38,824 nt of DNA from positions 1 through 38,824 of the forward strand of contig JAAXGN010000108.1 in NCBI GenBank assembly GCA_012267415.1, given 5' to 3'. The notes under the pieces are model-generated. The model was not told the DNA's origin. It ran no database searches and was given only the letters and a program-made list of their open reading frames with translations. Made by a program: the position numbers and the translations under genes. Origin of the DNA: Candidatus Poribacteria bacterium (GTDB lineage Bacteria; Poribacteria; WGA-4E; WGA-3G). Positions 8,601 through 17,363 of this stretch are shown in pieces (position 1 is the first letter of the stretch; the number at the start of each line of letters is the position of its first letter).

Positions 8601-8639
8601 AATACTACGCATGTCATTTCAGATTATTGGAGTAGATTG

Positions 8640-10238
8640 ATGAGATCTTTTGGAACATTCGGTCCTGTTTTTCCGGACAAGAATTATGTCGTCTCTCGCC
8701 ATGATGAACTTAAAGATTTCATTCATCGTGTGAAACAGGGTAGATATATTGTGCTATTCGCACCACGTCAGACTGGTAAAACGACCTTTTTTAGAAATGC
8801 AATTGCTACACTAAAAGAACAGGAAACAGAATATCTGCCTATACAACTCAACTTTGAAAAATTTGTGGAAACCAATGCAGATAGGTTTTATGACGCTATC
8901 GGAAAGGATATCTGCAAAGAGATTAATTCTGCTATTAAGGATCGGGAAGAATTACCAAAGAATCATATCTCTAAATTCTTGAATTCAGTTACTTTTACAG
9001 ACCATATTTCCCTGGCTGATTTTTTTGACGACTTTGGTAAACTTATAAAGAGTATTCGTTTAGTCATCATATTTGACGAATTTGATGGTATCCCACCTGA
9101 TGCACTCCGTGGATTCCTACACTCCTTACGTTCTATCTACCTATCCAACTTAGAGTATAAATGTCCTTACAGTGTAGGCATTGTGGGTGTCAAGAATATC
9201 ACACAACTGAATTATGATCGTTCTATATCACCCTTCAATATCCAGGATGAGTTTAAACTATCAAACTTTACACTTCAACAAGTTCAAGAACTTTATACAC
9301 AATACACTGATGAAGTTGGACAAGAAATTGACACGAGTGTCATCAAAGCAATACATAAACATTCTGCAGGTCAACCCTTTCTGGTAAATAGATTTGGGCA
9401 AATTCTTACTGAGGAGATTAACATACTGAAATCTGAGATAGTTCAGATGGATCACTTTAATGTAGCTTACAAACAACTACTTCAGGAAAGCAATACAAAT
9501 ATATCACATCTTGCAGGAAACTTACGGAAAAATCCGCGTCTTGAAAGATTCTTGATGGGGATCGCATTAAATGGTGAAAACCGACGATTCAACCTTGACA
9601 ATGAGATTATTAGTGAACTCGCAACTTATGGGATAATCACTCAAGATGAAAATGGATTGTGTGCAGTTCATAATCCTATCTATCTCCAACGTGTGATACA
9701 AATGTTCCAACCATTGATTAATGGGCTTGAAGATCAATACTTCACTGAAGATGGTCCCCATGATTTTAAAGAATTTGTCACTGCTGGCGGACAACTGCAA
9801 ATGGATATTCTAATTGAAAACTTTAGTAACTTCATATCCCGAGCAGGTTTTAGAATTCTCCACGTACCAGAGACACCTCAGGAATTTGTTGGTCAATATC
9901 TCTTATTCGGATATCTTGATGAATATGTTAACCTTATAGGTGCAACGATGTTTCTTGAAATACCGACAGGTAGAGGTAGAGCAGATCTCATTGTTGTACA
10001 CAAGCGTAGAAAGTATGTCATTGAAACAAAAATATGGAGAAGTGAAACATCCTATCAATCAGGAAAAAAACAGCTTGCAGCTTACATGAAAAATGAGAAT
10101 GCAAAAGAAGGTTATTACATAGTATTTGACTATCGAGAAAAGTCAATCTCTAAAGTTGAAACAGATACTGTTGATGGGTTAGTGATTCACAGTTATGTCA
10201 TACCTGTGTTACAACAAAGACCGTCCCAACGATCATAA
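8640..10238 (+). CDS. AAA-like ATPase with C-terminal PD-(D/E)XK nuclease-like domain
   Basis: A 532-residue protein starting at the ATG at 8640, which has ggag at 8629-8632 and lies downstream of the promoter. Walker A is APRQTGKTT (41-49), and Walker B is LVIIFDEFDG near 138. A winged-helix-like middle follows. The C-terminus reads GRGRADLIVVHKRRKYVIETK, which fits a PD-(D/E)XK nuclease core (an acidic residue, then E-x-K). This is the common AAA-ATPase-like/DUF1703-type architecture, found in many copies in host-associated and bloom-forming bacteria. A role in defence or mobile DNA is possible but unproven. It is followed 34 bp later by the FGE-like gene and may be cotranscribed with it. 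Confidence 0.85.
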   Translation: MRSFGTFGPVFPDKNYVVSRHDELKDFIHRVKQGRYIVLFAPRQTGKTTFFRNAIATLKEQETEYLPIQLNFEKFVETNADRFYDAIGKDICKEINSAIKDREELPKNHISKFLNSVTFTDHISLADFFDDFGKLIKSIRLVIIFDEFDGIPPDALRGFLHSLRSIYLSNLEYKCPYSVGIVGVKNITQLNYDRSISPFNIQDEFKLSNFTLQQVQELYTQYTDEVGQEIDTSVIKAIHKHSAGQPFLVNRFGQILTEEINILKSEIVQMDHFNVAYKQLLQESNTNISHLAGNLRKNPRLERFLMGIALNGENRRFNLDNEIISELATYGIITQDENGLCAVHNPIYLQRVIQMFQPLINGLEDQYFTEDGPHDFKEFVTAGGQLQMDILIENFSNFISRAGFRILHVPETPQEFVGQYLLFGYLDEYVNLIGATMFLEIPTGRGRADLIVVHKRRKYVIETKIWRSETSYQSGKKQLAAYMKNENAKEGYYIVFDYREKSISKVETDTVDGLVIHSYVIPVLQQRPSQRS

Positions 10239-10272
10239 TTCGTAACAACAAAGGAAAAACCGATACAATATA

Positions 10273-12303
10273 ATGCAAAACACTATACTTGAGAAAAGCT
10301 CATTCATTAATTCAATCGGCATGAAGTTTGTCAGAATTGAACCGAACAGCTTCCTTATGGGTTCAGAAAATGCCAACCTTTCAGATGAAGTAATTGCACA
10401 AAGAGAACACCTGCGGGATGGTGATTGGGATGAACAACCTATACACGAAGTCACCATTACAAAACCTTTTTATATCGGAATATGTCAAGTGACTAACGTT
10501 CAATATGAGAAATTCCAACCACAACACCGACACCTACGTGGGAAACTCGGATTCTCAAAGGATGATGATGAAGCCGTAATCTTTGTTGATTGGACTGATG
10601 CCTCAAACTTCTGTAAATGGCTATCGCAAAAGGAGGATAGATCATACAGACTGCCAACTGAAGCTGAATGGGAATATGTTTGTCGCGCCGGGACAACGAC
10701 ACACTTTCATACAGGTGACACTCTACCCCCTGAATTCCATAAAAACGTATCTGAAAGTTGGTACCCTGATGCAGGTCGCAGTCAAGGTGAAGCGGAAGTT
10801 GTACCGCTACATGTAGGGAAAACAACTCCGAATGCATGGGGTGTATACGATATGCACGGCAACGTCGAGGAGTGGTGTCAAGATTGGTATGGACCTTACG
10901 AATCACACTCACAGGTTGACCCTATCGGTTGTAAAAAAGGATTATACCGTGTTACACGCGGTGGAAGTCATTCTACCTTGTTAACCTACTTACGGTCGGC
11001 TAATCGCATGGGAGCATTACCTGAAGATAAACACTGGTACATCGGTTTTCGTGTGGTCTGTGGGGAATTACCGGAATCTGTTGCATACTCACCCGAACCA
11101 AAGGTGGCGATATGGGGACAGAATGTAAAGCAAAACACGCCTGAACGACCTAAAGTTCCCGCGACACCTTACTTCGCTGAACCCGTACCCTTTGTAAATA
11201 TACCTGCCGGTTCAAATGGACCACTTTTTTCCAATCACAATCATGTGCCTGCGATTGTTGAATGTCCAAACGGTGATATGTTCGCAGCGTGGTATTCATG
11301 CGTAACAGAGCGAGGACGCGAATTGACTGTTGCCGCAAGCCGACTAAGGTTTGGTGACTCTGAATGGCAAACAGCAGAACCCTTTTGGGGACCCCCAGAT
11401 AGAAACAATCATGCAACCTGTCTTTGGCGGAATGAAAATGGACGCATCTACCATTTTAACGGTCTATCTGCAGCGGCGACATGGGGACCTTTGGCACTGC
11501 TCATGCGTTACTCTGATGATAATGGCGCGACGTGGTCAAAATCGCGTTTCATCTCACCTGAACATCAGCTGAGAAATATGCCAATCGCATCAGTTTTTCG
11601 CAGAAAGGACGGTTCTATACTCCTCGCTTGTGACGCAGTGAGTGGTGGTAACGGTGGAACTGCTATCTGGATCAGTGAGGATGATGGCGAAACATGGTTT
11701 GATCCAGGGGAAGCACAACCCATCCCAGAATTTGCAGATGGTAAAAGTGGGGGTTGGATTGCCGGAATCCATGCTGCAGTCGTTGAGTTGACAGATGGTC
11801 GCTTGATGGCTTACGGTAGAGGTGACTCAATAAATGGCAGAATGCCTAAAAGTGTCTCTGAGGATGGCGGGAAAACATGGCACTATAGCGCAAGTCCGTT
11901 CCCCCCTGTTTCTGGTGGACAACGATGTGTATTCTTGCGTCTGAGAGAAGGGCCAATTCTGCTTGCATCTTTCACTGGCAGCAGAAAAACGCAAGAATCT
12001 ATGCCAATAGTTGACGTCTCAGGTAAAGAACGACTCGTTACAGGACTTTTTACGGCTCTTTCATACAATGACGGTGATACATGGGAGAATATCAGATTGG
12101 TAACAGATGACGGACCTGATAGAGAAATTGAAACTATGGATGGACGTCCATTTACAATGGGACTAAACAGTGCTGAACCGGGTGGATATCTCGCTGTTTG
12201 TCAAGGGGATGATGGAATGATACACCTCATCAGTAGCAAACAACACTATCGGTTTAACTATGCATGGTTAACTGAACCGCCACCATCAGAAGTTGAGAAG
12301 TAA
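10273..12303 (+). CDS. FGE/SUMF1-like domain fused to a sialidase-like (BNR) propeller
   Basis: A 676-residue protein with no signal peptide. Residues ~10-275 form an FGE-sulfatase domain (FLMGS, ITKPFYIGICQVTNVQYEKF, RLPTEAEWEYVCRAG, GNVEEWCQDWYGPY, RVTRGGS, GFRVV). The motif that carries the two catalytic copper-binding cysteines in true formylglycine-generating enzymes has T235 and L240 instead, so sulfatase activation is unlikely. A binding or oxygenase-scaffold role like other FGE-fold proteins is more likely. Residues ~295-670 form a sialidase/neuraminidase-like propeller with Asp boxes (SDDNGATW, SEDDGETW, SEDGGKTW, YNDGDTW). The stop overlaps the start region of the PhyH gene, so the two are probably coupled. 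The start ATG has only a weak ribosome binding site. Confidence 0.85.
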   Translation: MQNTILEKSSFINSIGMKFVRIEPNSFLMGSENANLSDEVIAQREHLRDGDWDEQPIHEVTITKPFYIGICQVTNVQYEKFQPQHRHLRGKLGFSKDDDEAVIFVDWTDASNFCKWLSQKEDRSYRLPTEAEWEYVCRAGTTTHFHTGDTLPPEFHKNVSESWYPDAGRSQGEAEVVPLHVGKTTPNAWGVYDMHGNVEEWCQDWYGPYESHSQVDPIGCKKGLYRVTRGGSHSTLLTYLRSANRMGALPEDKHWYIGFRVVCGELPESVAYSPEPKVAIWGQNVKQNTPERPKVPATPYFAEPVPFVNIPAGSNGPLFSNHNHVPAIVECPNGDMFAAWYSCVTERGRELTVAASRLRFGDSEWQTAEPFWGPPDRNNHATCLWRNENGRIYHFNGLSAAATWGPLALLMRYSDDNGATWSKSRFISPEHQLRNMPIASVFRRKDGSILLACDAVSGGNGGTAIWISEDDGETWFDPGEAQPIPEFADGKSGGWIAGIHAAVVELTDGRLMAYGRGDSINGRMPKSVSEDGGKTWHYSASPFPPVSGGQRCVFLRLREGPILLASFTGSRKTQESMPIVDVSGKERLVTGLFTALSYNDGDTWENIRLVTDDGPDREIETMDGRPFTMGLNSAEPGGYLAVCQGDDGMIHLISSKQHYRFNYAWLTEPPPSEVEK

Positions 12304-12304
12304 T

Positions 12305-13195
12305 ATGAAGCTACCTTTCATACATCAAGAAATTGATGTCAATACTGATATGCAGGATAGTAATGACATTTTGGACAATCCTGATGCCCTGCGTCACCGG
12401 ATGGCAAATGAGGGATACCTATTGATCCGCGGTTTACATGAGAAAGAAACTGTACTGACTGCACGACATCAGATACTGGAGAAATTAGAAGAAAAGGGAA
12501 TGCTTGCTCCTGGGACACCTTTGATGGAGGGTATCTTCAATCCTGAGTACCCCGAACCCACTTCAACAGGTTCAATGGGGAATGTACAGCTAACACATCT
12601 ACCAGCATTCAAGGCTGTTGTAGAAGGTGAACCGATAATGAATTTCTTCCAGTTTTTACTTGGCGGAGAAGCGCGAACTTTCGACTTTAAATGGCTGCGC
12701 ACTGCCGGTCCCGGCTCCGGTTCACCCATTCATTACGATATCGTGTTTATGGGGAGAGGGACAAAAGACTTATATTCCTGTTGGACTCCATTTGATGATG
12801 TGTCCTTAGATATGGGTCCAATTGTCCTCTGTTTCGGATCAAATCAATTTGACAAAGTCCGCGAAACCTATGGAGAATCAGATGTTGACAGAGATCTGAT
12901 TGAGGGACATTTTAGTGATGATCCAAGAGAAGTCATTCATAAGTTCGGTGGACAATGGACAACAACTACATTCTCTACGGGAGATGTCATTATATTCAGC
13001 ATGTATCTGATGCATGCATCTTTGGTCAACACATCTAACAGAATTCGCATTACAGCAGATACGCGATATCAACTCGCTTCGGAACCAATTGATGAGAGAT
13101 GGATCGGAGAGAAACCGATAGGTCATTATGCATGGAAACAGAAGGATACCAAAATCGAACCCCTAAAGGTATCACGTAGAAAGTGGGGTGTATAG
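12305..13195 (+). CDS. Phytanoyl-CoA dioxygenase (PhyH) family protein
   Basis: A 296-residue Fe(II)/2-oxoglutarate-dependent dioxygenase-like protein. The facial triad is visible as H143-Y-D145 in SPIHYDIVF and the distal H237 in YLMHASLVN, followed by arginines (NRIRIT) suited to binding 2-oxoglutarate. PhyH enzymes hydroxylate or otherwise oxidise varied small molecules; the substrate is not evident. I chose the ATG at 12305, one base past the upstream stop, with gagaag just before it, over the TTG at 12293. The tight junction implies translational coupling to the FGE/sialidase-like gene. The pair may act on a sulfated or sialylated compound, but that is inference. Confidence 0.88.
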   Translation: MKLPFIHQEIDVNTDMQDSNDILDNPDALRHRMANEGYLLIRGLHEKETVLTARHQILEKLEEKGMLAPGTPLMEGIFNPEYPEPTSTGSMGNVQLTHLPAFKAVVEGEPIMNFFQFLLGGEARTFDFKWLRTAGPGSGSPIHYDIVFMGRGTKDLYSCWTPFDDVSLDMGPIVLCFGSNQFDKVRETYGESDVDRDLIEGHFSDDPREVIHKFGGQWTTTTFSTGDVIIFSMYLMHASLVNTSNRIRITADTRYQLASEPIDERWIGEKPIGHYAWKQKDTKIEPLKVSRRKWGV

Positions 13196-13229
13196 TAGCC
13201 CGTCCTACCTTATAATTACATGTGAATTC

Positions 13230-13334
13230 GTTTAATGGCAATTCATTGCCCGTTCTCTCTTCAAAAACGGGCAATTCATTGCCCTACTACAAACGGGGTT
13301 CCAGCAGTCTTAAACTAGACAGTCTACTAGTTTA
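13230..13334. repeat. Intergenic palindromic repeats between the PhyH and PLD-like genes
   Basis: A near-perfect inverted repeat is built from two copies of GGCAATTCATTGCC, each itself a small hairpin, separated by about 11 bp. The sequence gccctactacaaac after it recurs at 34680-34710. A second palindrome (TAAACTAG 13311-13318, CTAGTTTA 13327-13334) lies 27 bp before the next ATG and could be an operator. No long T-run follows. Confidence 0.55.
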
Positions 13335-13360
13335 GTTAATCAGAAAGGTATTTAATAGCT

Positions 13361-14422
13361 ATGCATGATACATCAACAACACAACATAAGAGCCGAAACG
13401 CCAGGTTTATTCCATTTTTTCTTGTTTTAGTCTTAGCAGTTGGGATCGGATTTGCAATCAAGCATTTCCTAAGTAGAAACACTACATCAGATGAATATCA
13501 ATTTGAAGTCTACTTCAGTGATGCTTTTACGGGTCAAGACAGCGGATTCTTGGAAAAACTGCTTGTGAATAAACTTAGATTAGCTGATGTTAGTATTGAT
13601 GCTGCTATACATCAACTGAATTCGTCTCTTGTCGCTGCTGAATTAATCAAGGCACATAATCGGGGTATAAGGGTACGGGTCTTCACAGAAAACAGATATG
13701 TGGAAGAGGAGGACATTACACAACTGCAATCGGCTGGAATTCCTGTTAAAGATGATGCCGATGAGGGTGGACTCATGCACCATAAGTTTATCGTAATTGA
13801 CGAAAGATACGTATGGACCGGGTCATACAACATAACTTATAACGGTGCTTATGAGAATGATAATAACGTTATCTGGATCGATTCTGTCCCGCTTGCGAAT
13901 AATTTTACGAATGAATTCAGAAGTTTGTTTCTCTCTGAACAGTTTAATCAATCCAATACATCTTATGTTCCTTATCCAACGATTACACTTAATGATGGAA
14001 CAGAAATTACCACGTTGTTTTCCCCAAAAAGTGAAACAATCCCAGCTCTAATAGATGAGATAAATAGCGCGAAGAAGTCCATCGCCTTCATGGCTTTTTC
14101 ATATACACATGATAAATTAGGTAAAGCAATGATGGATAAGTTCAGGTCAGGCATTACTGTCAGAGGCGTGTTTGATGAAAAACAGATTACGCGACACTCT
14201 GAATACGCCAAAATGGAAGAGATCGGAATGCCGGTAAAGATAGATGAATCCCCAGGCACAATGCATCATAAAGTGATAATCATTGACGAAAAAACTGTCG
14301 TTACAGGCTCCTATAACTTCTCAAAGAATGCTGAGACCAATAACAGTGAAAACCTGCTCATTATCAAGAACAACAAGGATATTGGGAAGGCTTATGTGGA
14401 GGAGTTTAAAAGATTATATTGA
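13361..14422 (+). CDS. Membrane-anchored phospholipase D-like protein with two HKD motifs
   Basis: A 353-residue protein. A single N-terminal membrane segment (about 17-33, FFLVLVLAVGIGFAIKHF) anchors a domain carrying two complete HxKxxxxD motifs, H140-K142-D147 (HHKFIVID) and H302-K304-D309 (HHKVIIID), each followed by TGSYN. Both halves of a PLD-type active site are present, so the protein should be catalytically competent. Family members act as phospholipases, nucleases or transphosphatidylases, and the small size is closest to the nuclease-like or minimal PLD type. It is probably on the outer face of the inner membrane. A ribosome binding site (aaagg) precedes the ATG. Confidence 0.85.
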   Translation: MHDTSTTQHKSRNARFIPFFLVLVLAVGIGFAIKHFLSRNTTSDEYQFEVYFSDAFTGQDSGFLEKLLVNKLRLADVSIDAAIHQLNSSLVAAELIKAHNRGIRVRVFTENRYVEEEDITQLQSAGIPVKDDADEGGLMHHKFIVIDERYVWTGSYNITYNGAYENDNNVIWIDSVPLANNFTNEFRSLFLSEQFNQSNTSYVPYPTITLNDGTEITTLFSPKSETIPALIDEINSAKKSIAFMAFSYTHDKLGKAMMDKFRSGITVRGVFDEKQITRHSEYAKMEEIGMPVKIDESPGTMHHKVIIIDEKTVVTGSYNFSKNAETNNSENLLIIKNNKDIGKAYVEEFKRLY

Positions 14423-14458
14423 ATTTTAAAAATAATCACACACTTATACCCCCGGTAG

Positions 14459-14868
14459 GTGCGATTTCCTAATCGCACTGGATCCTACGCGGGAACCTGG
14501 GACGAAATAGACTAAGGTAAACCTACTTCATTGAAGAAAGACGTTATCCTAACCTTCTTTAGTCCCGCCAAATGCCAAACGCGCATTTGGCGTTGATTTG
14601 GTAGGGACGATATGTTTATGTTATTGCTTTATTTGACACATATCGTCCCTACGGGACTAAGAGCAGGTGTTCAACCATGATCTATAAACATATCGTCCCT
14701 ACGGGACTGAAGACACAAACACAATTTAGTAATGAACCACTAGATTGACGCCTATGGTGCGATACGGATATCGCACCTACCGGCCTGGGAACATCACTAA
14801 ATTGACGCTTATGGTGCGATACGGATATCGCACCCGCCAAATGCCATACGCGCATTTGGCGTTGATTC
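14459..14868. repeat. Cluster of short intergenic hairpin repeats
   Basis: No gene is present. The cluster has GTGCGATT/AATCGCAC (14459-14478), then two copies of GCCAAATGC...GCATTTGGC (14567-14591 and 14836-14860). An inverted pair around tagggacgatatgt/acatatcgtccctac (14602-14654) is followed by a further copy at 14687-14705. Two copies of attgacgc(c/t)tatggtgcgatacggatatcgcacc (near 14743 and 14801) complete it. Four repeat families are interleaved in about 410 bp. One hairpin may serve as a terminator for one of the convergent genes, but none has a U-run. Confidence 0.65.
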
Positions 14869-14885
14869 ACCGGCTGGGGTGTCGC

Positions 14886-15956
14886 TTAACGTTCACCCAA
14901 CTTGATAGTATAGTTTTTCCCACTACCTTCTCTAATGATTCTAAGGATGACTTTAGAATTTGGCGAAGAATTTAATACACGTCTTTGTAGTTCTACATAA
15001 GTTTTTATGGGTTGCTTGTTGAAATTCCGAATCAGATCTCCAGGCAACAGACCGCTCTTATGTGCAGGACTATCCTCAAATACGCGTGTTACGAGTACAC
15101 CTTCATTTTTGTTCATAAGGTCTACACCTAAAAATCCACGAGGTACTTTACCATGCTTTATTATCTTTGCAGCAACAGACTTCACTGTATCCATGGGAAC
15201 AGCGAAAGTAATTATCTGTTTATTCATCATCTGTTGTGGAAACTGCATTGTAAAAGCACTTAATTGATTCGGTTGCGTCAGAACAGCAAGTATCATCCCA
15301 ACAACTTCCCCTGATGTGTTCACAACTGCACCACCACTATTCCCAGGTGAGACCGGTGCATTGATTTTTAGTAACTCAGCACAAGGGTGTGCATGTAGAA
15401 TTTCACAACCACTTACAATGCCAAATGACACTATGGGGTGATTCCCTTGTGAACTCCCGATAGTCAAAACAAGAGACCCCGTATCAATCTTGGTAGAATC
15501 ACCGTGTCTGATGGCTGCAGGAAATTTATGATTAGCCTTCAATACCACAAGGTCAGTATAATCGTCCTTACCAATAAACACTGCAGGAAGTTTCTTACCG
15601 TTCTGAACTATCTCAATTTTACTTGGTGCCATTGAAAAAGTAGTCGTTGCTATATGTCCCTTATTGTCAAGTAGAATTCCAGAACTAATGTCTTGCTGAA
15701 ATAGCGTGACCTTTCCTATAGTGTTCGCAAACTCACTGGATGAATTGTACGTAGCCAATACTTTAACAACAGCAGGACGAGAGGAATTAACAACTTTTTT
15801 GAAATCCTTTTCAAACAATTGAAGTATATTCTCTCCAGCATAACTGAGTGTGGTAAAAAACAGAAGACAGATGACAATACTTGAGTAGAATACCTTCAGA
15901 TTGAATGTAAACCGACTGTGTAAATGCTGTCTGCTATCAGGTTTTTGTGTATACAT
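14886..15956 (-). CDS. DegS/HtrA-like trypsin-PDZ protein lacking the catalytic histidine
   Basis: A 356-residue protein, taking the ATG at 15956 (agagg ribosome binding site). The open frame continues upstream to 16094, but that part runs through a palindrome and is probably untranslated. A signal-anchor or signal peptide (about 23-40) precedes a trypsin-like domain and one PDZ domain (about 270-354, GFLGVDL, GLLPGDLI). The Asp (D135 in DDYTDLVVLK) and Ser (S207 in PGNSGGAVV) are present. The expected TNNHVV segment reads TTTFSMA, so the catalytic His is Phe107. It should be inactive as a peptidase but could still bind peptides through PDZ. It lies downstream of the sigma/anti-sigma pair, where a DegS-like sensor would fit. 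Confidence 0.85.
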   Translation of the reverse strand: MYTQKPDSRQHLHSRFTFNLKVFYSSIVICLLFFTTLSYAGENILQLFEKDFKKVVNSSRPAVVKVLATYNSSSEFANTIGKVTLFQQDISSGILLDNKGHIATTTFSMAPSKIEIVQNGKKLPAVFIGKDDYTDLVVLKANHKFPAAIRHGDSTKIDTGSLVLTIGSSQGNHPIVSFGIVSGCEILHAHPCAELLKINAPVSPGNSGGAVVNTSGEVVGMILAVLTQPNQLSAFTMQFPQQMMNKQIITFAVPMDTVKSVAAKIIKHGKVPRGFLGVDLMNKNEGVLVTRVFEDSPAHKSGLLPGDLIRNFNKQPIKTYVELQRRVLNSSPNSKVILRIIREGSGKNYTIKLGER

Positions 15957-16052
15957 GGGTTTTGCCTCTAAAAAAGAATCTTTTCGTGATTTCATAAGGT
16001 TATAGTGAACTTTAGAATTAATGTCAGTTAAAATATTGACTGACTCCAGAAC

Positions 16053-16071
16053 GGGCGAGGTGACCTCGCCC
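16053..16071. repeat. Near-perfect 19-bp palindrome between the anti-sigma and HtrA-like genes
   Basis: GGGCGAGGT and ACCTCGCCC flank a single G. It lies in the gap upstream of the HtrA-like start, inside the N-terminal extension of the longer open frame. It is probably another intergenic repeat, or possibly an operator. Confidence 0.5.
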
Positions 16072-16146
16072 CTACGCTGGGTGTTCTCCGTCATCAGTGT
16101 ATGGAGTGAAATGTATCATTAATTATTCACTTTACTATATTTGAGA

Positions 16147-16758
16147 TTATAGTCCTCCACCCGTTGCGATAGAGGAGTAACTCACTTGCTTTAAGGTATA
16201 GTTTTGTTGCATCAATGGAGATACACCTGTTGATGAAAACTCAGACCCCATTCCTAATCGAAAGAGTTCATTTATGTCAATATCCTGTGACAACCCCCCT
16301 GCCCCCCTTATCAATGGGGATTCGGCTTTCTCAGATGTGATCACAGGAACAGTGGCATCAGGTTGAGTCTCTCGGTGAAATAAATTATCTCGGAACACAA
16401 TGGTAGTTGTCGCAGCAACCAAGAGTAGAAGTGCTGCCCCGGTAAAAACTCTCCTTGCAATATTAGAATGCGGCATATTTATAAGCGGTATATTGAAAAG
16501 TCTGCTTATTCTGTCCCATATTGTTAGAGATTCACGTTCATTACCTTCAAGTTTGTGTTCTAATGTAGTCAAAAAGGTAGGTGATGGTTCAATCTGAGGC
16601 AATTCCTGGGATACTTTAATTGACAAACAGAATTGACCATACTCTTGCTGGCACTCCAAACACGTTGCCATGTGCTCCTCAAAGTGTTTCAGTGAGCGAT
16701 AATCAAGTGAATCTTCATAATGTGCAGAAAAGTTTTCTACAGCCTCTAAGCAATTCAT
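16147..16758 (-). CDS. Membrane anti-sigma factor with a zinc-finger (ZAS-like) domain
   Basis: A 203-residue protein that should hold the adjacent ECF sigma factor inactive at the inner membrane. The N-terminus carries H29-x3-C33-x2-C36 (HMATCLEC) plus C3 and H25, the zf-HC2 pattern. A single membrane helix follows (about 105-125, VFTGAALLLLVAATTTIVF), then a short periplasmic tail. Its ATG overlaps the sigma stop in ATGA, so they are translationally coupled. In the tail, KAESPLIRGAGG is encoded by a copy of an intergenic repeat arm (16292-16323). The repeat has therefore probably been absorbed into the coding sequence. Confidence 0.88.
   Translation of the reverse strand: MNCLEAVENFSAHYEDSLDYRSLKHFEEHMATCLECQQEYGQFCLSIKVSQELPQIEPSPTFLTTLEHKLEGNERESLTIWDRISRLFNIPLINMPHSNIARRVFTGAALLLLVAATTTIVFRDNLFHRETQPDATVPVITSEKAESPLIRGAGGLSQDIDINELFRLGMGSEFSSTGVSPLMQQNYTLKQVSYSSIATGGGL
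16292..16323. repeat. Intergenic repeat arm inside the anti-sigma gene
   Basis: The C-rich run followed by ccttatcaatgggga resembles the arm of the 132-bp element at 34754-34885 (ccccttatcaagggga). It is in frame in the anti-sigma gene and adds about ten residues to the periplasmic tail. Confidence 0.55.
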
Positions 16759-17363
16759 ATCATCTCCATATACGGTTTTAGTTTGTCCTTTAGCATTATA
16801 CGTGCCCGATTAATGCGTGATTTAGTTGTTCCACTCCGCAATTCAAGAATATCACTGATTTCATCATAACTCAGTCCTTGAATATCACGTAGAATGAGTG
16901 GATATCTGTACTGTTCAGGCAATTCTCCTATCGCAGCCTGAATAGTCTTGTTGAGTTCCTTTCGTTGCAGTGCTACTTCCGGTTGATAAGCTGAATTAGC
17001 AGGTGAGCTTGCGACAATATCAATTTCTTCACTATCTCCGTCAGTAGAATGTTGGCTTATTGCGGTGTTGTCAACTCTATATCGGTCTCTGCGACTACGG
17101 TTACGTATTTCATTCTTACATAGGTTCTTTGCAATAATGTACATCCATGTTTTGAACTTTGCGCGTCCCTGTTTGTAGCGATCTGCAGCTTTGTATATGC
17201 GTATGAAGGTCTCTTGTGCCAAATCCTCTGCATTGTCTCTATCTCCGGTAAACCTGGCAATAAAATTAATCAGCGGTTTATGATGACGTCGTACCAATAG
17301 ATTGAATGCTTCTTCATCCCCTTTTTGAAACCGTAGCATTAATTCATCGTCTAACTCAACCAT
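16755..17363 (-). CDS. ECF-type RNA polymerase sigma factor
   Basis: A 202-residue group IV sigma factor. Region 2 (about 8-85) shows the core-binding and -10 motifs (LVRRHHKPLINFIARFTGD, NAEDLAQETFIRIYK, FKTWMYIIAKNLCKNEIRNR). A linker of about 40 residues precedes region 4 (about 135-195, LPEQYRYPLILRDIQGLSYDEISDILELRSGTTKSRINRAR). It is followed by its anti-sigma factor with a 4-bp overlap. The start is supported by ggaga 6 nt upstream. The upstream strand contains gggtgtgta at 17392-17400 and tgcaacc at about 17415, which could form an autoregulated promoter, though neither is a recognised ECF consensus. Confidence 0.92.
   Translation of the reverse strand: MVELDDELMLRFQKGDEEAFNLLVRRHHKPLINFIARFTGDRDNAEDLAQETFIRIYKAADRYKQGRAKFKTWMYIIAKNLCKNEIRNRSRRDRYRVDNTAISQHSTDGDSEEIDIVASSPANSAYQPEVALQRKELNKTIQAAIGELPEQYRYPLILRDIQGLSYDEISDILELRSGTTKSRINRARIMLKDKLKPYMEMI

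Noticed and set aside
8592..8639. GTG start of the AAA ATPase gene at 8592
   Set aside because: The GTG overlaps the -10 region of the promoter. The ATG at 8640 has a ribosome binding site and is downstream of the transcription start.
10493..10912. 139-residue minus-strand open frame
   Set aside because: It is a shadow of the FGE-like coding region with no ribosome binding site or recognisable domain.
15957..16094. N-terminal extension of the HtrA-like protein
   Set aside because: It runs through a 19-bp palindrome and is not signal-like. The ATG at 15956 has a ribosome binding site and leads straight into a membrane segment.
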